Below are positions 54,901 to 64,000 of a stretch of DNA of 64,000 nucleotides, piece after piece (position 1 is the stretch's first letter; each line of letters begins with the position of its first letter). The notes beneath the pieces were generated by a model. It had not been told where the DNA came from and made no database searches. It was given only the letters and a program-made list of their open reading frames with translations. The DNA is taken from NCBI GenBank assembly GCA_009809945.1, contig WTPW01002632.1:8602-72601 (forward strand), read 5' to 3'. Origin of the DNA: Gigaspora margarita (Eukaryota; Glomeromycota; Glomeromycetes; Diversisporales; Gigasporaceae). The position numbers and the translations under genes are program-made.

Positions 54901-55013
54901 TGAAAAGATCGACCAGCTGTTTTTTGTTGCTTATTACTAGCTTTATTACTGCTAGTACTCCCGGAACCAAAAGTTGATATAGGTTCTTCTTCGATATCAT
55001 TAGGTGAAGACAT
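51992..55013 (-). pseudogene. hAT transposase (BED finger), four exons, frameshifted
   Basis: Exons 55013-54393, 54319-53807, 53732-53411 and 52679-51992 join through GT...AG introns to about 714 codons, the normal hAT length. The order is an N-terminal BED zinc finger (PIWDHF, then CKYC), catalytic D in ALDGWTD, second D in VVSDNGANVAA with AHRLNLICKD, and the C-terminal dimerisation block SASCERVFSTLGWIYG...RLAFGKLEALAKIH with an acidic tail. Defects: single-base losses in or near homopolymers at about 54861, 54147, 53829 and 52577; TGA at 53673-53675, TAG at 52496-52498 (TGG to TAG) and TGA at 52322-52324 (KIHRYY expected, CGA to TGA). The ATG at 55013 was preferred over 55037. It belongs to the 49602-56720 transposon. 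Confidence 0.85.
52842..53171. repeat. 330-bp palindrome inside the third hAT intron
   Basis: Arms mirror each other around 53006.5 (CGATAGT...ACTATCG, CAATTACTCAAGAACTA, GTATCGATACTA). It lies in the 731-bp intron 53410-52680 of the transposase, so its insertion did not break the reading frame. ATCGAT-rich tracts flank it on both sides. Confidence 0.8.
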
Positions 55014-55659
55014 TATTGAACCAAAAAAAATTATCAATATAATCTAATGTTGATCATCATTGTATTAATAATTGAACTTGTCTAAGAAAAATGCCACCCG
55101 GTTCCCTGATCGGTATTATGTATATCTAATACAATAATGTGATAAAATAATTGCAAGTATCTACATGCTAAAACTTTTATTCTAATACACTCCACAACAT
55201 CTATTTTCTGCAACTTCTTTATCCTTTGGTCGTCAACATTCATGCTTCAACTCATATTCCATATTAAAAACAATAATCAGCATTCATTTCAGTATACTTT
55301 TAATAATATTAAACCTTGATTCGGTTTTTTCTACCTTAATTTTTCCTTGATAACAATGTCCAATTTTTGTTTATTTTATTTCTACTTTCACTATTTTTCT
55401 TTTTTATTACATTATCCTGATGACACCTCTATTTAACCTCGCTATCAATCACAACTCACACCTTCACTTACAACCCTTGACTACCGCAACGACAAGCAAG
55501 GTATTGATTTTTATCTTACTTGTGAAGAGAGCTTATTTTAACTTACTTATTTATATATTTATATGCGACTTTTTACATATTTTGCTATTTTATACTACAA
55601 TGCATGATTACAAATACGGTAAAATAATAAACTCCGCTGTATAACTAAACTTTGAGAAG

Positions 55660-55766
55660 GGCATCATGCATCTTATCACTGCATAGTGCTTAATTGTTAT
55701 ATGATAATATTATGAAAATAACATCGTGACAATTAAGCATCATGCGGCAATAAGGTGCATGATGCC
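55660..55766. repeat. 107-bp hairpin MITE
   Basis: GGCATCATGCA and TGCATGATGCC ends with inner complementary TGCTTAATTGT / ACAATTAAGCA. Upstream (about 650 bp) of the hAT transposase start. Confidence 0.75.
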
Positions 55767-57012
55767 TATCTCTACTGATATAACCAGGTTCGATTGTATT
55801 ACTAATTATGCTAATAAATTTTGCATGCATAATTATAAAACCAACTAATCAACTATGGCAATATTATATTTTTATATTATTGCTATATTTACCTATGTAC
55901 ATGTACGTACATTGTGAAAATTTATTCTAAAAGTCACCAGATACATTACTATTTACTATAACCAACTTAACTACTCTAACTCAACCCTAATAGCAGTAAG
56001 GCTTCGATTGAGGTGTGGATAGACTTGGTCCATCGAAATAGAGCTCTAGATTATGTCACGAGGCTCTAATATGAAGTCACGGGATTTGGACTTTAATACG
56101 ACTTCACTTATCGGGGGTTATCAGTTTATAATAATCCACGGGGGATAACACTTCTACTCTAATTTCGAAGGTTATTACTCTACAACATTAATTCTAAAGC
56201 TTTGAGCTCTATTGAGTTCTTGCTTCCAAGACTTACTTTCTTGTAAAGACAAAGGACATATTGATACTTTTTATATGACTGCACCAATTCTACTCTTACT
56301 TGTTCTAACAAGTTATCAGGTTAATAAATCGGATATATCTGATATGTTGCATAAATTCGATATATTGCATATATTTGATTTTAATAAATCAAATTTATCA
56401 ACTCTTCAAACTGGGTGAAACAGGTACTCGTTTACTATACTAAGAAGCTACAGTACTATATTCGGGGGTATGTCAACTCGGCATGACTTTATACCGTCAC
56501 AACAATATCTAGTATAATACGAAACAATAATTATTGCATATAGTAAAATTATTACTTGTAATAATTGTAATAATAAATACTACCTGTAATAATAATTTTA
56601 CATTATTACATGTAATAATATTTACGACATGTAATAAATATTATTACAATTACTACTTTTTGTAATAAATAATTTTTATATTATTACATCTTGCAATTTG
56701 AATTATGGCGCCATTCATTACCCCAGATATCTCTTATATAGGATAACTAGATTTTGGCCAATTTTGGTCCAATTTGCTAAAAATGACAAAATATATTTGT
56801 TTAATAACTTTTGATCTAGTGATTATAATTGAATAAGCTTTTTTTTATTAGATGCGCCTCACAGAAGACTTCATTTTAAAAAATATTTATTCAAATTGGA
56901 CTACTGAATGCCAAAATAATTGGCAAAAACTGTTTTTTTGCTTTTTAAATTTTAGAGATTTTTGCTAAAAAAATTAAGTATAACCTCTGTACTAGATGTT
57001 CAGGGTCCTACT

Positions 57013-57393
57013 AGAACCCTAAATAATTTATGTAAGCTTATATTTGAGCATCATAGTAAAAATTTTTTCATTAGCACTTTCATATTAGTATATATTAGCT
57101 ATATTTCAAACATTAGATAAAAGTTTAAAATCGGTTAACTTTTTTTAAAATGCAACCTTTCTAAAGAAAAAAAAAAATTTAAACCAAACATTCTCTAAAA
57201 AAACAGATGTTTTCTAAAAAAAAAAAAAAAATGAAAAATGAACCGGATATTTTTTAAAAAATAAAAAAATAGAAAAATAGAACAAATATTCTCTAAAAAA
57301 AAAACCAAAACAAACTCTCTCTATATATATAAAAAAAGAAAAAACAAAATGTACTCTCTCTAAAAAAAACTGAAATACTACTAAAACGCATCC

Positions 57394-57425
<32 letters not shown>

Positions 57426-57670
57426 CAGGACCGGATATTCTTTAAAAAAACATATCTATATATTTTGTATTTTTTATTAGCACATTTCAAATATAACATT
57501 TATAAAACATATTCTATTAGCATTCTTTTAAATATACTCTTTTTGGCTATTAGCTATTTTAAATATAATCTTTTTATCCAATACCTACTTTTCAAATATA
57601 ACCTTTTTAAAAACAGGCCTTCTATTAGCAATTTTTCAAATATAACCTCATATAGATTATTTAGAGTCCT
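57013..57670. mobile_element. 658-bp relative of the AGGACC MITEs with minisatellite interior
   Basis: Inverted ends AGAACCCTAAATAATTTATG and AGGACTCTAAATAATCTATA, flanked by GTCCTACT (57005-57012) and GTTCTACT (57671-57678). The left half is an A-rich array (TTCTCTAAAAAAAA with CCGGATATT words), the right half an array of TTATTAGCA..TTTCAAATATAACCT units. It inserted across the right border of the MITE ending at 57009. Confidence 0.75.
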
Positions 57671-58604
57671 GTTCTACTAATAAAGTATTGGTTCCAACAA
57701 TAGCTTGGCTAAAATCTTGAAGCTAATTATCGACTCAACTATAGAATAAGTATTGGCTTCTATTAGCCAATAGTAGATAATCTAGTATTATACTTAAATT
57801 ATGTTCAACTTTATTGTGCTTTTTTTTTATTTTATTGATCTTTTATATTAATATTTACATTATTGTTATATGCTTCAATTTTTTTATTTATTTATTATAT
57901 TCGAATAATCTTTATCATCTTGTATTACATATTTTTTCTTCAACACTTTATTGATTTACAAGGATATTAGCTTATAAATAGCTCAGCTTGAGAATTGGCT
58001 CTGGATATAGTGCTAAAGGATCAGCTTAGCTTAGTAAATGTTAGCTATGAGCTAAGCCAAGCTGAGCTATTTGCATCACTAATAGAGAATTATTATCAAC
58101 TTTTACATTTCATCATTTTTTACATACTTGGTATTAGTATTATTTTTATATATATAAACTATTTCTTCATCATTATTAAGATTTTCTTCTTCTTTTGTAG
58201 GCTTTTTATAAGTAACTAAATTTATATATTTTTTTTTAGATTTAACAATCTTTTTGATAATTCTTTTTTTAATTGGCTTTTTTTTTAATAGTTTGAGTTG
58301 TATTAGCTATTTTTGTAATAAAAATAGTAATATTTTCTTCAAAACTAATTCTTTTAACAAAATTAACTAAAGCAAAATTAACTTTCATTGGATCATCTGA
58401 TCAATTATCTTCTATATCAATATTCAATTTAGTATATTCAATTATTTCTTTATAAGTCTTGGCTTTATCTGATTTGGAATAAACTTTTTTAACTCTAGAT
58501 AGTAAATTACTTAATAAAGTATGAGTTATTGTGTATTTATGCTATTTTGCCAAATTATTTAAAAAATTATTTATATAAAATTTATCAAGTTGATACTATA
58601 TGTG

Positions 58605-58912
58605 TCTGAAAATAAGCTACTTTTTTTGACCAAAAAATTATATGAAAAAACATAAGTAGCTTATTTTTGAAATATTGAATTTTTTGAAAAAAATTGAAAA
58701 CTGTACTAATAAAAAGTTGTCTAAATGATACCAAATTTTTATTATAAGTATATTTCGTTTTCTAAACAAGTTTACTTAATAGCACTTTTGAGGTTTACTT
58801 AGTAAATTTTGGAATTTTATATGTAGCAACCACTAACAAATTTTTTAAGATTTTTAAAAAAATTAGAGAAATAGCTTATTTTAGATAGTAGCTTATTTTT
58901 GAATATATGACC
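58605..58912. mobile_element. Small TIR element with AAAATAAGCTAC ends
   Basis: Ends TGTCTGAAAATAAGCTAC and, inverted, TATTCAAAAATAAGCTAC about 300 bp apart inside the gag relic. Non-coding. Duplication not resolved. Confidence 0.5.
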
Positions 58913-59009
58913 AGGTAGTAAAAAAGAAAAATATTTTGTTAAAATTGTTGTAGTTGTGGTTATACTACTGATTGAGAAGGAATTTGAAAGGTTTGATATA
59001 GACTCTGTA

Positions 59010-59425
59010 ATATCGAGTCGGGTATTACCTGAGTTACCCGCGATTAACTAGTTAACCGGGTAATGTCCAGAGTTATCTAAATAGATTCACTCAAGTAATA
59101 CCCAGGTAGATTCACCCAAGTAATACCCAGGTAGATATACCTGGGTAATACCCAAATAGGAAGATCAAAATAATGCCTGGGTAATTAAATATTAATAATG
59201 AATTGTAACTAATAGGTATCATCAAACACAAGGCTTTTTATATACTATAATGAACAAATTATATAATAAAAAAATATAAAATTTGATTGGCTACAATAAT
59301 TCATGTAACTAATCACATGGTAGCTTACTTAGATAAAACAAGTAAGTTTTTATACCCGGGTATATCTATTGATTACCTGAGTAACCTGTGGGTTTACTCG
59401 CTAGTTAACTGAGTAATATTTTTTT
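59010..59425. repeat. GGTAATACCCAGGTA-rich block
   Basis: ATTACCTGAGTTACCCGCG...AACTAGTTAACCGGGTAAT (59025) and ATTACCTGAGTAACC...CTAGTTAACTGAGTAAT (59374) are direct copies, with CAAGTAATACCCAGGTAGAT tandem units between. Related words occur at 32680-32750 and 45515-45590, so it is a dispersed family. Confidence 0.55.
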
Positions 59426-60414
59426 GGCTGAGTACAATCACTATTTTGTAAATTATTGCTTCGCAATAATTGAGGCTGTACTATTGGTTATATTATTGGT
59501 TATACTATTGGTTGTACTATTGGTTGTGTAGAAGCAAATTAATAATAAAAAATTCTATTTGTATAAATAAAACCTTCTCTATATCTAAATATATCAGGTT
59601 TTGATTCTAATTGCTAGAGGTATTATTAATATTCAATTATAAAGCTCTATTGGTAATTGATTTTTAAGCACTCCTAATATATATATATCATTAGATGTTA
59701 CTCCTAATAAAAATGGTTTGATTCTATTTTTATAAGTTCTTGGGATATTATATGGCATAAATTTTTCTTGGGTTAATCTTTGAGTAGCAAGTTGATATAT
59801 TTCAACTGTTTTTATCTGATATTATAATACAACCAAACAATAAAATAAGCTAGAGTATTAATATTATTACTTGCATATTGAGCAGGCATAGTTGTATATT
59901 TTCTAGCTATCTTATTTTTTAAAATATTTGTTTGGAGTGCATCATTGAAGCTAGCTACTATAATTAATAGTAAAGTTAATATTTGATTAATTCTTTGATA
60001 CTATTTATCTGATAAAATTTGTTTACTATAATTTGAATCTTTGCAATTAATAGCACAATACTAGTTAAGTCTCTTGCAACTGTTGCCATATTTGGGAATA
60101 GGTTAAAGCAGAGAAAATTTTTGATGATCAACAGATGATCAACTATTCAAATTGCAAAGTTTTGACTGATCTGGATCATTCTGAAAAAAACAAAACAAGC
60201 AAAAAAAGAGAAAAATGTGAAAAATACAAGAAACTGTGGTCTAAACCTACTTTGGTATGTTAATAAAAAATGTTAGAAAGGCAATTTTCCTTATAGGCTC
60301 TTCTAAATATAATACAAATGACCCTAATCCTAATTTGAATTTAAATAAACATTAAATTAGATAATTTTTCAAAATTCCCTCCACTTTAACTGACTACTAT
60401 ATTTGATAGATTAT

Positions 60415-61164
60415 TATACAACAATAAAATTTGTGCTTGTAAATTATTAATTGATAATCCACCTATTAACTAGAGAGTGATCATAGTATAACATTATGCA
60501 GATTATATATGAAAATCACTATAGGCAAAATGTGGCATGCTTCTATTTAAATTTTTTTTCATACTAAGTTAATGATATATATCCACTAATTGAAAGTTGT
60601 AGAACTCATTGAGATGCATCTAAGAGTAGTTAGATTGTCCAAATTGGCCTAGTGGATGGCAAGTTATAGTTAAAAAATAATTGGTTGACTATATAAAATC
60701 TCTTATAAACAATATTTGTTTACATAGAGATTTTATGATTTTATATAGTTGGGCAATTATTTTTTGATGATATATCACTATTTACTAAACTAGTTTGGAT
60801 GATCTAACTACTATTAGATGCATCTCAATAAGGACTACAACTTTCAATTAGTGGTCATGTATTGTTAACTTAGTAAGGGCTATGTTATTAATCACCTGAT
60901 TATTTTTTATTAGAGGCCTACTTTTCTCCTCCCTTAATATAAATTTGATTAGGTTTCTATATATAATTTCATCATTTTTTACTCCCTTTCCCTCTAAAAA
61001 ATTATCTGATTTTTGTTACTCTCTTAAGAAAAATTTTTTAGATAGAAGCACACTATATTTTACCTATAGTGATTTTTATATGTGATCTGCATCACATTAT
61101 AATATGATCACTCTTCAGTTGACAGGCAAATTATTAATTAATTAATTGTTCAAAATTTTATGCT
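60415..61164. mobile_element. Long palindromic foldback inside the gag relic
   Basis: Arms mirror around 60714: AGATGCATCTWA, CCACTAATTGAAAGTTGTAG, GATATATATCC, ACTAAGTTAA, then GTGATTTTTATATGTGATCTG, GAGTGATCAT. The right arm is interrupted by MITE B copy 3; removing it restores symmetry. About 600 bp without the insert. No coding capacity. Confidence 0.75.
60877..61024. mobile_element. Short Harbinger-like MITE B, copy 3
   Basis: 148 bp from GGGCTATGTTATTAATCACC to CTGATTTTTGTTACTCTCT, flanked by TAA (60874-60876; 61025-61027). Reverse orientation to copy 1. Confidence 0.75.
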
Positions 61165-62194
61165 TAAGTTTTTTACTTATTTCACTTGATGTCTAGTTAA
61201 ATATTGACAAGTAATAGATTATTTTTTAGAGTCTTGTATTTATTTTCCACTTGTATCAATTTGTTGTAAAATTTAAAATATATATAGTAATTGCCTTATT
61301 TGTCTTATAATCTTATAGATGCTAATATAGTTTGTTTATTTTTGAATTTCAATGCAAATTTTTTTAAAAGCAATTCTGATGTTTGTATTTTTTGCATATG
61401 GATTGAAATTTAGTCATCAAGTTCTTGAAATTTAAATATATTATATTGTGTTCTGTGGGCTTTATAAGCTTTATGAAGAAGATGATAGTTATTTTCAAGT
61501 ATAGCTAACTGGGTCTGCAAATCTACTACTTGATTTTCTATATTAATTATACAGGTATTCACTTATGAATATATTTCTAGTACCAATTGTTCTAGCCTAT
61601 TCTTTGCATCAAAAATTATATTAAAATAATTTACAATAATATTTAATATATGTGCTATTGTAATTGGGCTTTGAAAATACTATCTAATATTATTAACCTC
61701 TTATTGAATTCTATGATTTTGGGTCATAGCTTAATTTTTAGATAATGATAGTCTGGGTAATTAGTGTTTTTGAGCTATAACTATAGTATCATAAGAATTT
61801 TTATACAAAATAAGTATTTTTTTATTAAGCTTGTTAATTTCATCCTAAAAAATTATTAACCACTTTTCTATATAATCGATATAATTTTCTTAATTTTAGA
61901 ATCTTCAAGTACTTTTTTTAACTTTTTTTTAAATTTAGAAATTTCTAATCACAATGAATTTAGTTTTTCATCTTGAATTGAGATTTCTTTTTTAAGGTAT
62001 TTAATATAATTCTCTTTTGAGTCTAGATCTCTTTGTAATTTACAAAATTGACTTTTTATTGTCTGTAAATATTCTTTAGCCTAAACTATTTTATTTTGTT
62101 TGCTTATAGCCAATTTATATATTTTAGTAAACAAGTTACTATAACTCACTTCTTTATATATATTGATTCTGAAAAAATAAAAAATCTTGAGATA

Positions 62195-63960
62195 TTAGTT
62201 GTATTACAAAATATATATTACCAACCTTTTGGTTATTAAAAAACTGCTAAAAAACTTCTTGAAGTTTTAAAGAATATTGGGTTTGATTTTACATCAGCTA
62301 AAGTAAAAGAATGGCTTGAAAAACAGTTATTATACTTAATTTATAAACCTTGACCAAAGTATATTTCTTGTGCTAGCTTTAATACTATTATTATTCCAAT
62401 AGAAGTTTTTTTTTTTTAATATTTTTGGGAACCCTAAGTGTAGCACCTGCCCCAAACTTTATTAATACTTAAGCGAATTAACATATGGTAGTGCTGTAAA
62501 TACATACATATTATATACAAGTATTAAAACTAGAACTTTAGGTTGAACAACCATTTATCTATGGCTAAACCCCACTAGAGCCTTCTGTATTCCTACTATA
62601 TAGCTGACCTGGTTTTTGTACATCCTTCACCAACTACCAATTAGTATTCACATGTTCACCAATTTACCTACATTATCTAATATAAACTTTTAATTTGGTG
62701 TATGTTGCCAGGTGGGCGCTTTATATTTTCAATTTAGTATACCTGAAGAGTATTCTCAAGTTTCTACTAGCGTACTTTCTATAAGTTTGTATCTCAAGCC
62801 ATGCAGCTGCCTCTACTATATTGGGTAAGTATTTCAAGCCTGTGTACTACCGCAACTAGCTGGTTTTCTGTAACTTCAAAACCCAGGACTTAATATCTCA
62901 ATTTAGTAATATGCTTACGACTATACTTTCCTATATAGTAATAAGATATCTGAACATGTTTTGCAAGTGCTTCTAGTACCAAATATAGTTGGATGGTATC
63001 TTGAGGCTCAGGAGTTCCAGGTGCGTCATTGTTTTATAATGATTCTTAGCAATTGTAGCTCTAGTTACCACTATATGCACTTGTACTAGCTATATCTGTA
63101 TTGGTGATCCCAGATCTTCTTAATGTCCAAAAATTTTCATATGGGTATACCCAGAGCTCCATTGGGTCTTGACATGTACATTCCTTCATGCTTTAACTTT
63201 TTATTAGTTAGCGACTTCTGTACAGTGCCAGAGGTGTTAAAATTTTGGTAATACCAATTCTTTAGCACAGGTTCCTTTGTGTTCACTACTTTTCTCACCA
63301 CTCCAATTCTAGTTATCACCTAGTCATCCTTCCAATATTCCAATAGAAGTTATACAAGCTGATATTCTTTATATGCTATATAATAAAGTAGGATCAATAA
63401 TTTATATATTTTGTCTTACTTATATAGATATAGTATCAAGATATAAATAGACAAAACTGCTAAACTATTTTGAATATTTTGAATGTGAATAAACTCTCTT
63501 TGAAAGGTATTTTAATTTCTAATATAGTTGCTAAAGTTTTTGTTAAAATTTTTAATAACCCAAAATGTTTTCTTATATAGCCTAAATTATTATTAACTGA
63601 TATAGATTTGGAGTTTAAAGAAAGTTGTAAAAAGCTTATAAAAAATATAATATTAAATTCAAAAAGCTAGTTCTAAAAGTAGTATAGATATAGTTGAAAG
63701 ATTTAATCAAATCTTAGCTAAAAAATTATTTCATATTCAAGATGTATATAGGACCCAAAAAATATATATAATTCAAATTTAGACTCAAAATTTTAATATA
63801 ACTTTATATACTTAATTTTATTAAAAGCTTTATACAAAATTATTATATAAGTTCAAATTTTACTATAAATTATACAATATCATATCTGAGTTTATATACC
63901 ATATATTTCTACTTCAAAAATAAACTAACACTTTTTGTTAGCATATTACTGAATTGAAAC
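62195..63960 (+). pseudogene. Integrase-core relic, split by a retroposed insert
   Basis: Plus strand reads NIGFDFTSAKVKEWLEKQLL (about 62260), then PKYISCASFNTIIIPIE up to 62406. After removing 62408-63335 it continues in frame as VIQADILYMLYNKVGSIIY...DIVSRYK, then ITDIDLEF-like and KKLIKNIILNS/IVERFNQILAKKLFHIQD readings to about 63740. D (QAD), the middle Asp and the E of VERFN fit the D,D-E retroviral-type integrase core of a Glomeromycete element family I recall. YHIYFYFKNK near 63895 fits its C-terminal tail. Frame changes and stops show it is dead. The stretch beyond 63740 is weakly supported. Confidence 0.6.
62408..63335 (-). mobile_element. Retroposed 928-bp insert with 16-bp TSD and poly(A)
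   Basis: Perfect duplications TATTCCAATAGAAGTT at 62392-62407 and 63336-63351. On the minus strand the insert ends in poly(A) (T-run 62408-62417), preceded about 45 bp upstream by AATAAAG, so the 3' end looks like a cleaved, polyadenylated transcript. The 5' part carries a 60-codon frame (63137-63319, minus: NTSGTVQKSLTNKK) of unknown identity. Could be a processed pseudogene, a SINE without an obvious tRNA head, or a truncated LINE 3' end. Confidence 0.85.
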
Positions 63961-64000
63961 ATTAATTTCTAAGTTCTGAAGTTGCAAGAAACCAGCTAGT

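Larger units (their letters stand above)
49602..56720 (-). mobile_element. 7.1-kb hAT transposon with its transposase
   Basis: Inverted ends TAAAGTATGGTGCCATAATT and TAATGAATGGCGCCATAATT match at 17 of 20, and flanks are CCCCAGAT (49594-49601; 56721-56728), a perfect 8-bp duplication as expected for hAT. The transposase gene runs on the minus strand in the middle (51992-55013). Subterminal regions are long inverted repeats: about 50540-51155 against 55935-56480, plus TTACATGTAATAATATT arrays near both ends. Further MITEs are inside (51784-51963, 52842-53171, 55660-55766, and an inverted pair around 50130-50380). Confidence 0.85.
49590..57009 (+). mobile_element. MITE family AGGACC, copy d, split by a 7.1-kb hAT
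   Basis: Left fragment AGAACCCCAGAT (49590-49601) and right fragment 56729-57009 make a 293-bp member of the family. Flanking duplications are ACTAATAA at 49582-49589 and 57676-57683, perfect once the 658-bp insertion after its right end is removed. Interior TAGATTTTGGCCAATTTTGG matches the other copies. Confidence 0.85.
49505..58081. mobile_element. hAT-like non-autonomous element, now holding 8 kb of nested insertions
   Basis: Left end TAGTGATGCGAATGGCTAAA and right end (inverted) TAGTGATGCAAATAGCTCAG, with GCTAAGC/AGCTTGGC subterminal repeats on both sides. Own sequence is 49505-49589 plus 57684-58081, about 480 bp; the rest is the MITE, hAT and relative listed separately. The flanks ATAGTAGA and ATAGAGAA match only 5 of 8, so the duplication is decayed or the pair is not original. 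It separates the gag and protease parts of the minus-strand retroelement. Confidence 0.6.
58090..62190 (-). pseudogene. Retroelement gag-like relic with nested insertions
   Basis: Minus-strand coding scraps in plausible gag order. A coiled-coil region comes first (about 62100-61400: EYLQTIKSQFCKLQRDLDSK, VVDLQTQLAILENNYHLLHK). A capsid-like block follows (about 59980-59660: NDALQTNILKNKIARKY, then RLTQEKFMPYNIPRTYKNRI and KPFLLGV). After it comes KTYKEIIEYTKLNIDIEDN (about 58480-58420). Stops are numerous. The LTQEKFMPY...IKPFLLGV block is like gag proteins I associate with Glomeromycete elements. It is interrupted by the foldback 60415-61164 and by an AAAATAAGCTAC element near 58605-58910, and is cut from its protease by the 49505-58081 insertion. 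Confidence 0.5.

Overview
The window is very AT-rich nuclear eukaryotic DNA with short spliceosomal introns (GT...AG), long A/T homopolymers, one 508-base assembly gap and almost wall-to-wall transposable-element relics. Several decayed protein relics (a gag-like protein, an integrase core, a BED/hAT transposase, and a sponge/cnidarian-type DDE protein) look like types I associate with arbuscular mycorrhizal fungi of the Rhizophagus kind. I therefore infer a Glomeromycotina genome. This is recognition from memory, not a database result.

Layout. 1-6 kb: a multi-exon DDE-transposase-like pseudogene (1575-5861) broken mostly by TGA/TAG stops, with a 237-bp hairpin MITE in its main intron. 6.5-8 kb, 14.4-15.9 kb, 19.4 kb, 22.5-23.3 kb, 25 kb and 43.7-44.8 kb: one dispersed repeat family built on CTTGCAAAGTGCC monomers, in both orientations. 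8.8-14 kb: piggyBac-like ends (TTAA plus an AGGCAAATTTGCCT palindrome) around a piggyBac transposase scrap. A young, GC-richer 985-bp tRNA-headed retroposon with a perfect 14-bp target duplication is inserted here, with a second 522-bp tRNA-headed retroposon next door. 17-24 kb: Harbinger-like foldbacks with TAA duplications, short MITEs and mutation-degraded copies of both retroposons. 25-29 kb: a foldback, a Tc1/pogo-like MITE and more MITE copies. 29.7-35 kb: AT-rich spacer with a 40-bp minisatellite, a hairpin and one possible HMG-like ORF. 35470-37384: the one intact host gene I can support, a seven-exon, seven-transmembrane receptor of 429 aa with a signal peptide. 38-42 kb: TIR elements and short palindrome arrays. 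45.6-63.8 kb: a minus-strand gag/protease retroelement relic and a plus-strand integrase relic, both split by nested insertions.

The most informative region is 46-58 kb, where exact target duplications let the order of insertion be read. The retroelement was hit by a TAGTGATG-ended hAT-like element (49505-58081). That element was hit by an AGAACC/AGGACC-type MITE with TSD ACTAATAA. The MITE was hit at its left end by a 7.1-kb hAT transposon carrying its own four-exon transposase (TSD CCCCAGAT), and at its right end by a 658-bp relative (TSD GTYCTACT). The hAT itself carries further MITEs.

Many coding relics and old repeat copies are broken by C-to-T / G-to-A changes, often CGA to TGA. This fits methylation-driven decay of silenced repeats, but it is inferred from a handful of sites read by eye. 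I found no rRNA, no intact tRNA, no CRISPR and nothing bacterial.
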